The position numbers and the translations under genes were made by a program. A stretch of DNA of 64,000 nucleotides from the NCBI GenBank assembly GCA_948144175.1, contig CANXME010001991.1:1-64000 (forward strand). The letters run 5' to 3'. The notes under the pieces are model-generated. The model made no database searches and was not told where the DNA came from. It was given only the letters and a program-made list of their open reading frames with translations. Origin of the DNA: Closterium sp. NIES-65. Lineage: Eukaryota > Streptophyta > Zygnematophyceae > Desmidiales > Closteriaceae. Below, one piece after another: positions 1 through 11,000 of the stretch; the stretch's first letter is position 1, and every line of letters starts with the position of its first letter.

Positions 1-1672
1 CCAAGCTGCTGCTCCGCTACATCAGCTCCTGCAGTCAGCTTCTTAGTAGCCATACGGGTACGTCCTGGCCTGGAGACGGGTGTCTCCCATCCCTTCATAA
101 CGACACCCTTCGGCTTCTTAGTTTCTCCCTGCTGCTGCTCTCCTCCCTCGGATCCAGCAGCTCCACTAGTGCTACCGCTAGTCTCCACAACGTCACCTCC
201 ACCAGGAGGTGCCTCCTGTACCTTCTTTCCATCACCACCCTCTGCAGCTACCTCCTCTCCCTCCTCCCACACACTAGGAGTCAGGTCCAGCTGCATGGTG
301 ATCTGCTCCATTTGCTGGGACACCCTGGTCTCCGGCTGTTTCTCCCAGCTCCCATACATCATGCCCTCAACAAACTTCACATCCCTGCTGTCAAACAACA
401 CACCCTTGGAAGGTTCCCACAGCAGCCATCCCTTGCTCTCAGCAGCCAGCCCCAAATGCACACACCAGATTGCACTCGCCCCCAACTTACTGCGGTAGGT
501 CTTGGGGACGTGGGCGACTGCCATGCAACCGAACACCCTCAGCATGTCCACTGGCGGCTTCCTCCCAAGCCACCTTTCCAACGGCACCCACGAGTCATCC
601 CCAACCTTTGTGAGTACCCTGTTCCTAGCGACGGTAGCGTGCCGAACAGCATGGGGCCACATCAAGTTGCCCAGCCCAGATTCTATGAGCAGCGCCCTAG
701 CTGTCTCCAGAATTGTCCGGTTCGCCCGTTCTGCTACACCGTTGGACTGTGGGGTGTAAGCCGTGGTCAGCTCCCTCTGGATGCCCTGCTTCTTGAGCCA
801 GGCCGTCATCTCAGCTCCAAGGAACTCACCACTCCGATCTGTCCTAATCCGCTTCACCACACACTCCGCTTGCTTCTCCACGAACGGCAGCCAATCGTCC
901 TGAATCGTGGAGGCGGCGTGATCTTTCTGCTTCAGCGGATACGCCCACATTAGCCTGCTCCAGTCATCCACTATGGTTATTAAGTACCGCTCCTCCTTGT
1001 GCCCTTGAACCGGCAGAGGCCCCACCAAGTCCATGTGGACCAGCTCCAACGGCTTTTTGCTCCTGCCAGCCACACTATGGAAGGGGAAACGGGTGAACTT
1101 TGAAAGGAGGCAAATTTCACAGTTATCATCGGGTAGTTGTCCGTTCAGCTTCAAGCCCTTAACGGCTCCATCCTTCTCCAGTTGCTTCAGCAAAGGCATT
1201 GCCACATGCCCCAAACGTCGGTGTGCAGTTGCCCAATCCGTCTCCCCAGATCTGGCCGACACTTTCACACCAACCCCTCCAACGGCGTTGCACTCCCCCT
1301 GGGATGCAGACCCCTCTCCAGCCTGCCCCCCACCGCGCCACGCCAGCGCCGGCAGCTGCCACATAGATCTGTACACGTCCTTGCTCTCGTGCAGATCCCA
1401 AAGCACCCGATTGCCCAGCTTCCCCTTATAAGTGCGAGCCCCATCTGTGTTGGTGTTCACCCCAGCCTTGCCAAGCTTACGGAGGGAGATAAGGTTGGCC
1501 TTCAGGTCGGGGACGAGGAGAACGTCGTGCAGCACCACTGGCTTGCCATCCGCTCCCTTAAACGCAGCTCGTCCCGCACCAGCCACCTTCAACATGTGTC
1601 CAGAGGCAGAGCACACCTCATTAATCGGTGCAGCGCGTACGTCGTCCAGCAGGTCCTTGCGCGGCGTCATGA
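1..1672 (-). pseudogene. Element A Pol (protease to integrase), partial and frameshifted
   Basis: Continuation of the polyprotein downstream of the protease DTGAA motif. The minus strand matches element B from the protease through the pre-integrase HHCC zinc domain (HRRLGH ... CEIC), the DD35E integrase core and the start of the acidic linker, where the window ends. The junction with Gag is broken: around 1670 the plus strand reads catgatcaag where intact copies read cattgtccaag, giving one base fewer and an immediate stop. Integrase would join cDNA to chromosomal DNA, but no product in frame with Gag can be made from this copy. Confidence 0.85.
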
Positions 1673-2881
1673 TCAAGCAGCGCCTGTGTCCAACACCCAA
1701 TAGTCCAAGGGGTGCAGCTCTGCTCCAACCTTAGCAGATGCGTCTCCTTGCTCCCCCTTGTCTCCCACATGGAAGAATTGGCCCGCGGTGCGCTCCTTCT
1801 TCTTCTCCGCACCGCCGTTGCCCTTCGGGTTGTTGTCGGACGAATCAGCGACCATGTTGGCGCCGTTTTTCTGGTTCCTCCGCGCGCCGCCATCCTGGTG
1901 ACGATTCTGGGGGGTCCATCCATCGGGTTTCTTATAGCACAAAAACCAGGGGTGCCCTTCCTTCTCACAATACCAGCAACTCCCTTTCATTTTGCCACCA
2001 GCACCCGACTTGCCCCCACGTCCAGATTTCGCACCGCGACCCCAACCGGTACCTCCTTGTTGGTCGTTGGAGTCGTCGTCTTTCTTTGCACCGCGTCCAG
2101 CACCACCGAAGCCACGTCCTTTGCCACGTCGGCTCCCTTGCATCCCGTAGCCGCTGCTGCCGTCGTCTCCACCCCTCAGTTGGCGGCGACGGAAGTCCTC
2201 CTCCAGAATCTTCGTCCGCACCCACTCGAGCGTCCACAAGCTCTGGTTCTGCGGCAGGCTCAATCCGCTCGTGAATTGAAGCCACGATTCCGGCAGCAGC
2301 GAGAGCATCTTCAGGCACTTGGTCTGCTCCGGGTAGGTGATTCCCGCGATCGCCAGCTTCGCGTAGAGATCACGCATCTTGTCCAGGATGGGTTGTACCG
2401 GCTCTCCCTCGCTTAGGCGCAACGCGGACAGCTCCCTCTCCATCATGAGCGTCGCAGCGACGGAGGTAGGGGCGTGCAGCTCCTTCAACACCGTCCACGC
2501 CTTCGGACCGCACTCAACCTCCGGCAGCAGGTGCATGACGTGGTGACGCTGGTTCAGCTCCAAACTCTGCGACATCAAGTAGTAGCCAGCCGAGGCGCGC
2601 TCGTCCCAATCTTCCTGAAGGGCGGGGTCACTCGGTCTAGGCTCCTCCCCAATCATTAGTTTCAGCAATCCGATCTGACGGAAATAAAGTTGCATTTTCC
2701 AGGCCCAATCATCATAGCCCTCACCATTGAACTTCTCGACGGTGAAGTTTTTCAGCACCTCCTTGATCAGCGAGCCCTGGCTTGTTCGCGCTCCCCTTGG
2801 CGCAGAAACACCAGAATCATGGCTGCCGCTACGATCTTGGGCTGAAGATTCACCAGCTACCGCCGAGGTGTTCCCCGCCAT
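1673..2881 (-). pseudogene. Element A Gag plus start of protease (402 codons)
   Basis: Open frame from an ATG at 2881, the same start used in B, C and D. Gag forms the cytoplasmic particle that packages element RNA. It shows the copia capsid region (motifs EKFNGEGYDDWAWKMQLY and LLPESWLQF), a Gly/Arg/Lys-rich basic stretch, then a CX2CX4HX4C zinc knuckle (CWYCEKEGHPWFLC). It ends just after the protease LDTGAA at the frameshift. Gag itself is whole, so it could still be made and act on other copies, but Pol is cut off. Its sequence is closest to the gag of C and D. Confidence 0.88.
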
Positions 2882-2912
2882 AGCTACCTATATCGAGGAT
2901 CACTATAACGCA

Positions 2913-2924
2913 GCTCTGATACCA
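2913..2924 (-). other. Primer-binding site, element A
   Basis: The plus strand reads gctctgatacca, so the element strand reads TGGTATCAGAGC, complementary to the 3' end of plant initiator methionine tRNA. It lies 3 bp inside the LTR edge, the normal place for minus-strand priming. Confidence 0.85.
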
Positions 2925-2927
2925 GCT

Positions 2928-4018
2928 TGTTGGTGTAAGGGCCTAATAAACTCAAGCTATTAAGACTTTATCACACTTAAAAACCTCTCCTCGGGGTCAC
3001 CTCCAAGGGTCCTTGGGTGCCTGGTACAAGACCAGCCCCTATCCTCGGGTCCGAGTTTGTAGAGAGAGGGATCAAGAGGGACTTAGTCAAAACAGCAAGA
3101 GTACCTTGAACGTCGCGCAGCGTATCGTGCAGACCGTCGATCGGATTAAGCTGAGAATTTCCTATATCGAAGCTCACTCTAAGAGCTTTAAAATAAGCCA
3201 AGTCTCCTCGCGAAAAGTTCTGCCATTACGAAGTTATGGCTCGGACAGCGTTAGCCTAGCGTTGGAGTGCTAGCGTACTAGCGTTGACTCGGGTAGCATT
3301 CCGCCGTCGCACCGCGTAGAAAGGAAATTCCAGCAAGGAAGGAATTCGCTTGAATCAATTTCACTATATTCAGGTACAAACAGAAGGAATAAATAGCTCT
3401 AGCTAGCAAGGCCTTGGGAATCAACCTGGGAACAACCAGTGATGATCCCAAATAATTCCAAGCAACAGAACCAACCTGGCTGGACAAAATAGCAGGTGGT
3501 AGGTTGGTGAACAACCTCTGGTTCCGTTTTTCCAACCTGGGAAAACAACAACCAGGTTCAGGTCCTAAAAACAGAACCTGTTTTGTCTTTGTCCAACCAG
3601 CCAAATGCTGGTTCCGCTGGTTTCCCCTGGCCCTGTAGCATGCAGATACAGACAAACAACATCCAACCTTCACCTAAATTGTACCCCTATAGTGCCTGCC
3701 CTGCTACACTATAGTCAACCAAACAAAACAGTACAATTTCGAGTTGGATAGAACTGAATCTGCGCAATCAAGTAAGCCGAACCACAAAGCTTCCATCTTG
3801 GGTTCCTTTGCGAGCTCGTCCTTTCTGCTTGTACTGTTCATAGCGCGTACAATATAATGCCGAAGCGCACATTGTGCAAGTACCTGCAAATGCTTCAAGC
3901 GAAAATTGCGAAAGCAAACAAAAACACGAACATACCATTCACACGCAAATGCATTCGCACACGCATACTCATACAAACAGACGGCAGGATGTCGTGCAAT
4001 GTGAATTTGCACCCAATA
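2928..4018 (-). repeat. 5' LTR of element A (1091 bp)
   Basis: Matches the LTRs of B, C and D along its length. The inner end has the terminal CCAACA (plus-strand tgttgg at 2928). The outer end reads cccaata where other copies read cccaaca, so the terminal TG has become TA by one transition. Contains the cluster of CCAGGTTG-type motifs and the roughly 104-codon U3 open frame found in every family 1 LTR. Confidence 0.88.
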
Positions 4019-4903
4019 CGCGCCAGCCATCTGAATGGTGGCGAGAATTCGCCGAGCTCGGTTGCAGTAGTCAGTCGCGGTCTCCTCGTCGCCCATACGC
4101 AGATGCGTCAACTGCCCCTCAAGCTGGGCGATGAACAAGTCGTCGGTGACCTGGTAAGTTGACTCGATGAAATGCCACGTCCGGTGGCCGGCGTCGAGGT
4201 ACTCCCTGCACGACTTCAGTGCGATCTGTACGCCCGGCGAGCAGCACCGCAAAATGACCGTAAAGGTCAGCAACTGCACGGCGCGAAATTCCGCTCGCAG
4301 GTCGGGGTAGTGCTCCTCCGGCGTCGCCACGGTCCCGCGGGCGAAGCCCATCAGCCCGGCCATCTCCAGTTGGGGCTCGATGGCTTCCTTCCACGTTAGG
4401 AGGTCAGGACGACCGACCAGCGGAGGTGAGACCGAGATCCTGTCTGACGTAAAATTGAAGTTGCCGTAGCTCGGCGCAATTCCTCCCGCGGTCACGTGAG
4501 TCGCTGACATCGGTGCCAATTCACTTCGTCTGCCTTGAACGTAGTTTTGCGGGGCCCCTGCAGCTGCCGATGACTGCATCCCTCGCGCCTGAACGCCGCC
4601 GACTTCATCGGCGTGAATCACACCTCGCTGCGTCGACGTGCCTCCCGCGCTGCTACCGACTTGGTTACCCGCGGCGTTGACTCCCGCGTCGACGCCGCCT
4701 GCGTTGTTCACCGGTCGAGGAGATGTAGACCGAGAAGGGGGGTGCTCCGCCGCCCACAAGGCGCGGATGCCAGCCTCGACGACCGTCAGCGGGAGAGTTC
4801 TGTGCTCGTTTGCCGCATGACGTTTCCTCGCGTCCTCCAGCCGTGCTTCCAAGGTGTCCACGACACCCGCCTCTACTACGGAATCCACCATGGTGTCCAA
4901 CAC
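4019..4903 (-). pseudogene. Family 3 (element I, left copy) Gag, 5' fragment
   Basis: About 295 codons of copia-type Gag from an ATG at 4903, homologous to H Gag (48132) and to the second I copy (40264). Visible motifs are YFNFTSDRISVSPPLVGRPD-like, LTWKEAIEPQLEMAGL and the CREYLDAGHRTWHFIESTYQV stretch. The gene is cut at 4019 by the LTR of A. Reading runs on into that LTR and stops at 3704, giving a chimeric 399-codon frame whose last 100 or so residues are LTR sequence. The I copy at 39569-40264 has lost bases at KSCREY and is frameshifted there, while this copy keeps the frame. Confidence 0.82.
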
Positions 4904-4977
4904 AGCCGCCGGTCTACGAACAAACTAGGTGAGTGAGAAGTCAGCTAAACCGAATGTTTCTTCGCGGTGTCGTCCAC

Positions 4978-4990
4978 GCTCACCGCACCA
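4978..4990 (-). other. Primer-binding site of family 3 (left I copy)
   Basis: The element strand reads TGGTGCGGTGAGC immediately inside the LTR end. The same 13 bases follow the H 5' LTR at 48056 and the second I LTR at 40351. It is not the initiator-Met type used by family 1, and I cannot assign the tRNA by eye. Confidence 0.65.
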
Positions 4991-6022
4991 TGAGGAGAAA
5001 ACCAGTGCAACAGGAGCTAGACTACGGGCTAGGCACAGGGCAAGAGTGACCGTAGCGTTCGTTCGTTCCTTGGTCATTTCCAAGTGCTAACACTGGTTGC
5101 TAGTTCACGGGGAAAATTGGCAAGAGTTTCACTAGGAAAACATGACAACAAAAGTTCAGAATGATTACATCAACATTGGCAACACAAACTACATCAGACC
5201 TAGCAAGGCTGCTGGTCTACTGCCAGCGCAGCACGGTCGACCGCGCGCCAGCACGACTTGGTCGACCGCGCTCCAGCAGAGCAGAGTGGCGGCTTGCCAA
5301 TGTTGCCAGTCCGTGGTGTGCCAACACTGCAGTAAGTCGACTGTACAGCGTTGCACCCGCTTGACAATGGTGCACCAGCTTCGCAGGTGCGTGCAGCTGG
5401 TTGGCGCCCAACTCCCTCTCACATGCTCAGCACAAACATTCCACCCGTGACGGCGCCCACCAGCCACGTCGACCTCGGGATACCACCCTCGAGGTCGTCC
5501 TCGCAGACAACACCCCCCAGCGACTTTCGCGCACGTCGCCCGGGTATCCTGGTTGACCGGGAATTTCGCGGTCCTCCCGCGGTTTCGTGGCCCCCACGGT
5601 CCTCCCGCGGTTTCGCGGCTCCCACGGTCCTCCCGTGGTTTCGCGGCTCCCACGGTCCTCCCGCGATTTCGCGGCTCCCACGGTCCTCCTGCGATTTCGC
5701 GGCTCCCACGGACCTCCTGCGATTTCGCGGCTCCCACGGACCTCCCGCGATTTCGCGGCTCCCACGGTCCTCCCGTGGTTTCGCGGCTCCCACGGTCCTC
5801 CCGCGATTTCGCGGCTCCCACGGTCCTCCTGCGATTTCGCGGCTCCCACGGACCCCCTGCGATTTCGCGGCTCCCACGGACCTCCCGCGATTTCGCGGCT
5901 CCCACGGTCCTCCCGTGGTTTCGCGGCTCCCACGGTCCTCCCGCGATTTCGCGGCTCCCACGGTCCTCTCGCGGCCGGCTTCGCCCATGCGAGGACGGGG
6001 CCAAACACAACTCTCGTTGACA
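4991..6022 (-). repeat. Family 3 I-type 5' LTR, left copy (1032 bp)
   Basis: On the minus strand it begins TGTCAACG-like (plus cgttgaca, ending at 6022) and ends ...CA (plus tgaggag at 4991), next to the primer-binding site. Its inner third matches the H LTR (tagttcacgggg, aagagtttcact, ggagctagactacgggc). The U3 side instead carries a 28-bp tandem array. It is 140 bp longer than the copy at 40352-41243, and the whole difference is in that array. Confidence 0.85.
5569..5974. repeat. 28-bp palindromic tandem array in I LTR, about 14.5 units
   Basis: Units of 28 bp such as cggtcctcccgcgatttcgc + ggctccca. Each contains the perfect inverted repeat CCGCGATTTCGCGG, or its CCGCGGTTTCGCGG and CCGTGGTTTCGCGG variants. 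Variant order repeats every five units (140 bp) from unit 3 on. The unit lacks stops in all frames, which produces long Arg/Pro/Gly-rich artificial ORFs on both strands. Confidence 0.92.
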
Positions 6023-6196
6023 GATAGGTGTGTGAGTGGGTGCAATCGAGGTAGAAAAACATAATTTTCACTCAAAGAAGAAGCAAACAAACAAGAGATT
6101 TGCACTCAACAAGTTTCTCTAGCTTTAATAGATCATCGTCAGGAAGGACGTAAGATTCATCAACTCGATCTATTTGTCGTGCTAGATACCCACACC

Positions 6197-6833
6197 CTAG
6201 TTGGACTTGTGAAAATCCTGGCGTGAGCCTGAAGGTCCTGCATCTCCCTTCTTGTTTGCCTGTTGCTGTTGCATCTCCGTTTTCAGCGCACTGCACTGCC
6301 CCCTCGTATGACCCATCTTCTTGCAGTGGGTGCAAAAAAGAGTTCCGTTTCTCTGCTGGCCACCCTTGTGAAAGGGCTTCTTAGGCTGTGGGCCATTCTG
6401 CTGGTTCTGCGGCTGGAAAAGCCTCTATTTCCAAGGGCCCTTCCCATTAGAAGGCTTTGCCGCATTGTTCTGGCCAATAGGGCCTTCATCCCCGTTCTGC
6501 AGGCGACCCTTGGCGGCATTAAGGTAAGTGCGGACGCTCACGTCAAGCTCAATGACAGCTGTTTTGAGCTCCTTGTACATAGCGTAGTGGTTCATGCTCA
6601 GCACGAGCCTCTCGCGAAGCCATTGCGGGAAGCCTTCGTAGAACAACAACATCGCCTCGTTCTCAGTGAGAATGACGATCAGGAGCAGCATAGTCCGTTG
6701 GAACTCATTGGCGTACTCCTGAACAGTGCGATTACCGCACTGCATGCTCTTGATGCAGCTACGCACTTCCAAGTCAGTCTTTTGCACATGGAAAGCGTCC
6801 TTGATCGCGCTGCAAAAATCGGACCATCCGAAG
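6197..6833 (-). pseudogene. Orphan Ty3-type gag (gene K), 3' part, left copy
   Basis: C-terminal part of a retrotransposon gag whose unbroken version is at 41418-42374. It contains the Retrotrans_gag-like helix region (VQEYANEFQRTMLLL, EGFPQWLRERLV), an in-frame TAG after GKGPWK, then a Gln-rich stretch and a CX2CX4HX4C zinc knuckle (CTHCKKMGHTRGQC), ending at a TAG at 6197. No protease or pol follows. The 5' part resumes at 25646 beyond the B-C-D block. The TAG is shared with the 41418 copy, so the gene was dead before the duplication. Confidence 0.75.
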
Positions 6834-7964
6834 TGTTGGGTGCAAATTCACATTGCACGACATCCTGCCGTCTGTTTGTACGAGTATGCGTGTGCGAATG
6901 CATTTGCGTGTGAATGGTATGTTTGTGTGTTTGTTTGCTTTCGCAATTTTCGCTTGAAGCATTTGCAGGTACTCGCAAAATGTGCGCTTCGGCATAACAT
7001 TGTACGCGCTATGAACAGTACAAGCAGAAAGGACGAGCTCGCAAAGGAACCCAAGATGGAAGCTTTGCGGTTCAACTTACTTGATTGCGCAGATTCAGTT
7101 CTATCCAACTCGAAATTGTACTGTTTTGTTTGGTTGACTATAGTGTAGCAGGGCAGGCACTATAGGGGTACAATTTAGGTGAAGGTTGGATGTTGTTTGT
7201 CTGTATCTGCATGCTACAGGGCCAGGGGAAACCAGCGGAACCAGCATTTGGCTGGTTGGGCAAAGACAAAACAGGTTCTGTTTTTAGGACCTGAACCCGG
7301 TTGTTGTTTTCCCAGGTTGGAAAAACAGAACCAGAGGTTGTTCACCAACCTATCACCTGCTATTTTGTCCAGCCATGTTGGTTCTGTTGCTTGGAATTAT
7401 TTGGGATCATCCCTGGTTGTTCCCAGGTTGATTCCCAAGGTCCTTGCTAGCTAGAGCTATTTATTCCTTCTCTGTTTGTACCTGAATATAGTGAAATTGA
7501 TTCAAGCGAATTCCTTCCTTGCTGGAATTTCTTGTCTACGCGGTGCGACGGCGGAATGCTACCCGAGTCAACGCTAGTACGCTAGCACTCCAACGCTAGG
7601 CTAACGCTGTCCGAGCCATAACTTCGTAAAGGCAGAACTTTTCGCGAGGCAACTTGGCTTATTTTAAAGCTCTTAGAGTGAGCTTCGATATAGGAAATTC
7701 TCACGACACGCTGCACGCTGCACGCTGCTCTTAGAGTGAGCTCTTAATCCGATCGACGGTCTGCACGATACGCTGCGCGACGTTCAAGGTACTCTTGCTG
7801 TTTTGACTAAGTCCCTCTTGATTCCTCTCTCTACAAACTCGGACCCGAGGATAGGGGCTGGTCTTGTACCAGGCACCCAAGGACCCTTGGAGGTGACCCC
7901 GAGGAGAGGTTTTAAGTGTGATAAAGTCTTAATAGCTTGAGTTTATTAGGCCCTTACACCAACA
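6834..7964 (+). repeat. 5' LTR of element B (1131 bp)
   Basis: TGTTGG...CCAACA termini. It is 38 bp longer than the shared LTR at 12634-13726 because of an insertion near 7705-7746 carrying three acgctgc repeats and a second copy of gctcttagagtgagct. A TATA-like tatttatt lies at 7459-7466 and is a possible core promoter (weak). Confidence 0.9.
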
Positions 7965-7967
7965 AGC

Positions 7968-7979
7968 TGGTATCAGAGC
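7968..7979 (+). other. Primer-binding site, element B
   Basis: TGGTATCAGAGC, 3 bp after the LTR end, complementary to initiator-Met tRNA. B lacks one C present just after this site in C. Confidence 0.88.
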
Positions 7980-8010
7980 TGCGTTATAGTGATCCTCGAT
8001 ATAGGTAGCT

Positions 8011-11000
8011 ATGGCGGGCAACACCTCGGCGGTAGCTGGTGAATCTTCAGCCCAAGATCGTAGCGGCAGCCATGATTCTGGTGTTTCTGCGCCAAGGGGA
8101 GCGCGAACAAGCCAGGGCTCGCTGATCAAGGAGGTGCTGAAAAACTTCACCGTCGAGAAGTTCAATGGTGAGGGCTATGATGATTGGGCCTGGAAAATGC
8201 AACTTTATTTCCGTCAAATCGGATTGCTGAAACTAATGATTGGGGAGGAGCCTAGACCGAGTGACCCCGCCCTTCAGGAAGATTGGGACGAGCGCGCCTC
8301 GGCTGGCTACTACTTGATGTCGCAGAGTTTGGAGCTGAACCAGCGTCACCACGTCATGCACCTGCTGCCGGAGGTTGAGTGCGGTCCGAAGGCGTGGACG
8401 GTGTTGAAGGAGCTGCACGCCCCGACCTCCGTTGTTGCAACATTGATGCTGGAGAGGGAGCTGTCCGCGTTGCGCCTGAGCGAGGGAGAGCCAGTGCAAC
8501 CTGTCCTGGACAAATTGCGCGACCTCTACGCGAAGTTGGCGATCGCGGGAATCACCTACCCAGAGCAGACCAAGTGCCTGAAGATGCTCTCGCTGCTGCC
8601 GGAATCGTGGCTTCAATTCACGAGCGGATTGAGCCTGCCGCAGAACCAGAGCTCGTGGACACTCGAGTGGGTGCGGACAAAGATTCTAGAGGAGGACTTC
8701 CGTCGCCGTCAACTGAGGGGTGGAGACGACGGCAGCAGCGGCTACGGGATGCAAGGGAGCCGACGTGGCAGAGGACGTGGCTTCGGTGGTGCTGGACGCG
8801 GTGCAAAGAAAGACGACGACTCCAACGACCAACAAGGAGGTACCGGTTGGGGTCGCGGTGCGAAATCTGGACGTGGGGGCAAGTCGGGTGCTGGTGGCAA
8901 AATGAAAGGGAGTTGCTGGTATTGTGAGAAGGAAGGGCACCCCTGGTTTTTGTGCTATAAGAAACCCGATGGATGGACCCCCCAGAATCGTCACCAGGAT
9001 GGCGGCGCGCGGAGGAACCAGAAAAACGGCGCCAACATGGTCGCTGATTCGTCCGACAACAACCCGAAGGGCAACGGCGGTGCGGAGAAGAAGAAGGAGC
9101 GCACCGCGGGCCAATTCTTCCATATGGGAGACAAGGGGGAGCAAGGAGACGCATCTGCTAAGGCTGGAGCAGAGCTGCACCCCCTGGACTATTGGGTGTT
9201 GGACACAGGCGCTGCTTGGACAATGACGCCGCGCAAGGACCTGCTGGACGACGTACGCGCTGCACCGATTAATGAGGTGTGCTCTGCCTCTGGACACATG
9301 TTGAAGGTGGCTGGTGCGGGACGAGCTGCATTTAAGGGAGCGGATGGCAAGCCGGTGGTGCTGCACGACGTTCTCCTCGTCCCCGACCTGAAGGCCAACC
9401 TCATCTCCCTCCGTAAGCTTGGCAAGGCTGGGGTGAACACCAACACGGATGGGGCTCGCACTTATAAGGGGAAGCTGGGCAATCGGGTGCTTTGGGATCT
9501 GCACGAGAGCAAGGACGTGTACAGATCTATGTGGCAGCTGCCGGCGCTGGCGTGGCACGGTGGGGGGCAGGCTGGAGAGGGGTCTGCATCCCAGGGGGAG
9601 TGCAACGCCGTTGGAGGGGTTGGTGTGAAAGTGTCGGCCAGATCTGGGGAGACAGATTGGGCAACTGCACACCGACGTTTGGGGCATGTGGCAATGCCTT
9701 TGCTGAAGCAGCTGGAGAAGGATGGAGCCGTTAAGGGCTTAAAGCTGAACGGACAACCACCCGATGATAACTGTGAAATTTGCCTCCTTTCAAAGTTCAC
9801 CCGTTTCCCCTTCCATAGTGTGGCTGGCAGGAGCAAAAAGCCGTTGGAGCTGGTCCACATGGACTTGGTGGGGCCGCTGCCGGTGCAAGGGCACAAGGGG
9901 GAGCGGTACTTCCTAACCATAGTGGATGACTGGAGCAGGCTAATGTGGGCGTATCCGCTGAAGCAGAAAGATCACGCCGCCTCCACGATTCGGGACGATT
10001 GGCTGCCGTTCGTGGAGAAGCAAGCGGAGTGTGTGGTGAAGCGGATTAGGACAGATCGGGGTGGTGAGTTCCTTGGAGCTGAGATGACGGCCTGGCTCAA
10101 GAAGCAGGGCATCCAGAGGGAGCTGACCACGGCTTACACCCCACAGTCCAACGGTGTAGCAGAACGGGCGAACCGGACAATTCTGGAGACAGCTAGGGCG
10201 CTGCTCATAGAATCTGGGCTGGGCAACTTGATGTGGCCCCATGCTGTTCGGCACGCTACCGTCGCTAGGAACAGGGTACTCACAAAGGTTGGGGATGACT
10301 CGTGGGTGCCGTTGGAGAGGTGGCTTGGGAGGAAGCCGCCGGTGGACATGCTGAGGGTGTTCGGTTGCATGGCAGTCGCCCACGTTCCCAAGACCTACCG
10401 CAGTAAGTTGGGGGCGAGTGCAATCTGGTGTGTACATTTGGGGCTGGCTGCTGAAAGCAAGGGATGGCTGCTGTGGGAGCCTTCCAAGGGTGTGTTGTTT
10501 GACAGCAGGGATGTGAAGTTTGTTGAGGGCATGATGTATGGGAGCTGGGAGAAACAGCCGGAGGCCAGGGTGTCCCAGCAGATGAAGCAGATTACCATGC
10601 AGCTGGACCTGACTCCTAGTGTGTGGGAGGAGGGAGAGGAGGCAGCTGCAGAGGGTGGTGATAAAGAGAAGGTGCAGGAGGCACCTGCTGGTGGAGGTGA
10701 TGGTGTGGAGATTAGCGGTAGCACTAGTGGAGCTGCTGGATCCGAGGGAGGAGAGCAGCAGCAGGGGAAAACTAAGAAGCCGAAGGGTGTCGTTATGAAG
10801 GGATGGGAGACACCCGTCTCCAGGCCAGGACGTACCCGTATGGCTACTAAGAAGCTGACTGCAGGAGCTGATGTAGCGGAGCAGCAGCTTGGGACCGAGG
10901 AGGCATTGCTGATTCTACCGCATGGCTATGACCCGGATGAGGAGGATCAACCTGCGTACTGTTTTCTTGCCCCTGCACCAGAGGAACCAGCTAGCATGGA

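Larger units (their letters stand above)
1..4018 (-). mobile_element. Family 1 Ty1/copia element A (3' part beyond the window)
   Basis: LTR retrotransposon in minus orientation. The 5' LTR (2928-4018), primer-binding site, Gag and the Pol region through integrase are inside; reverse transcriptase, RNase H and the 3' LTR lie left of position 1. It is collinear with element B at high identity. The LTR abuts a family 3 gag fragment at 4019, whose uninterrupted counterpart is near 39391, so A was inserted into that gag. A frameshift near 1672 makes this copy defective. The target duplication cannot be tested because the other end is not visible. Confidence 0.9.

Noticed and set aside
5569-5974. 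CRISPR-like array of 28-bp repeats
   Set aside because: The units are directly adjacent with no unique spacers, no cas genes are near, and the array lies inside an LTR of a eukaryotic retroelement.
7968-7979. tRNA gene or tRNA fragment
   Set aside because: Only 12 bases complementary to a tRNA 3' end, placed just inside LTRs. This is a primer-binding site, and no cloverleaf surrounds it.
8686-9687. Long ORF opposite Gag (also at 14381-15499 minus, 1712-2416 plus, 22261-23058 plus)
   Set aside because: These are antisense shadows of the conserved Gag-Pol frame. They follow it in every copy and show no domain of their own.
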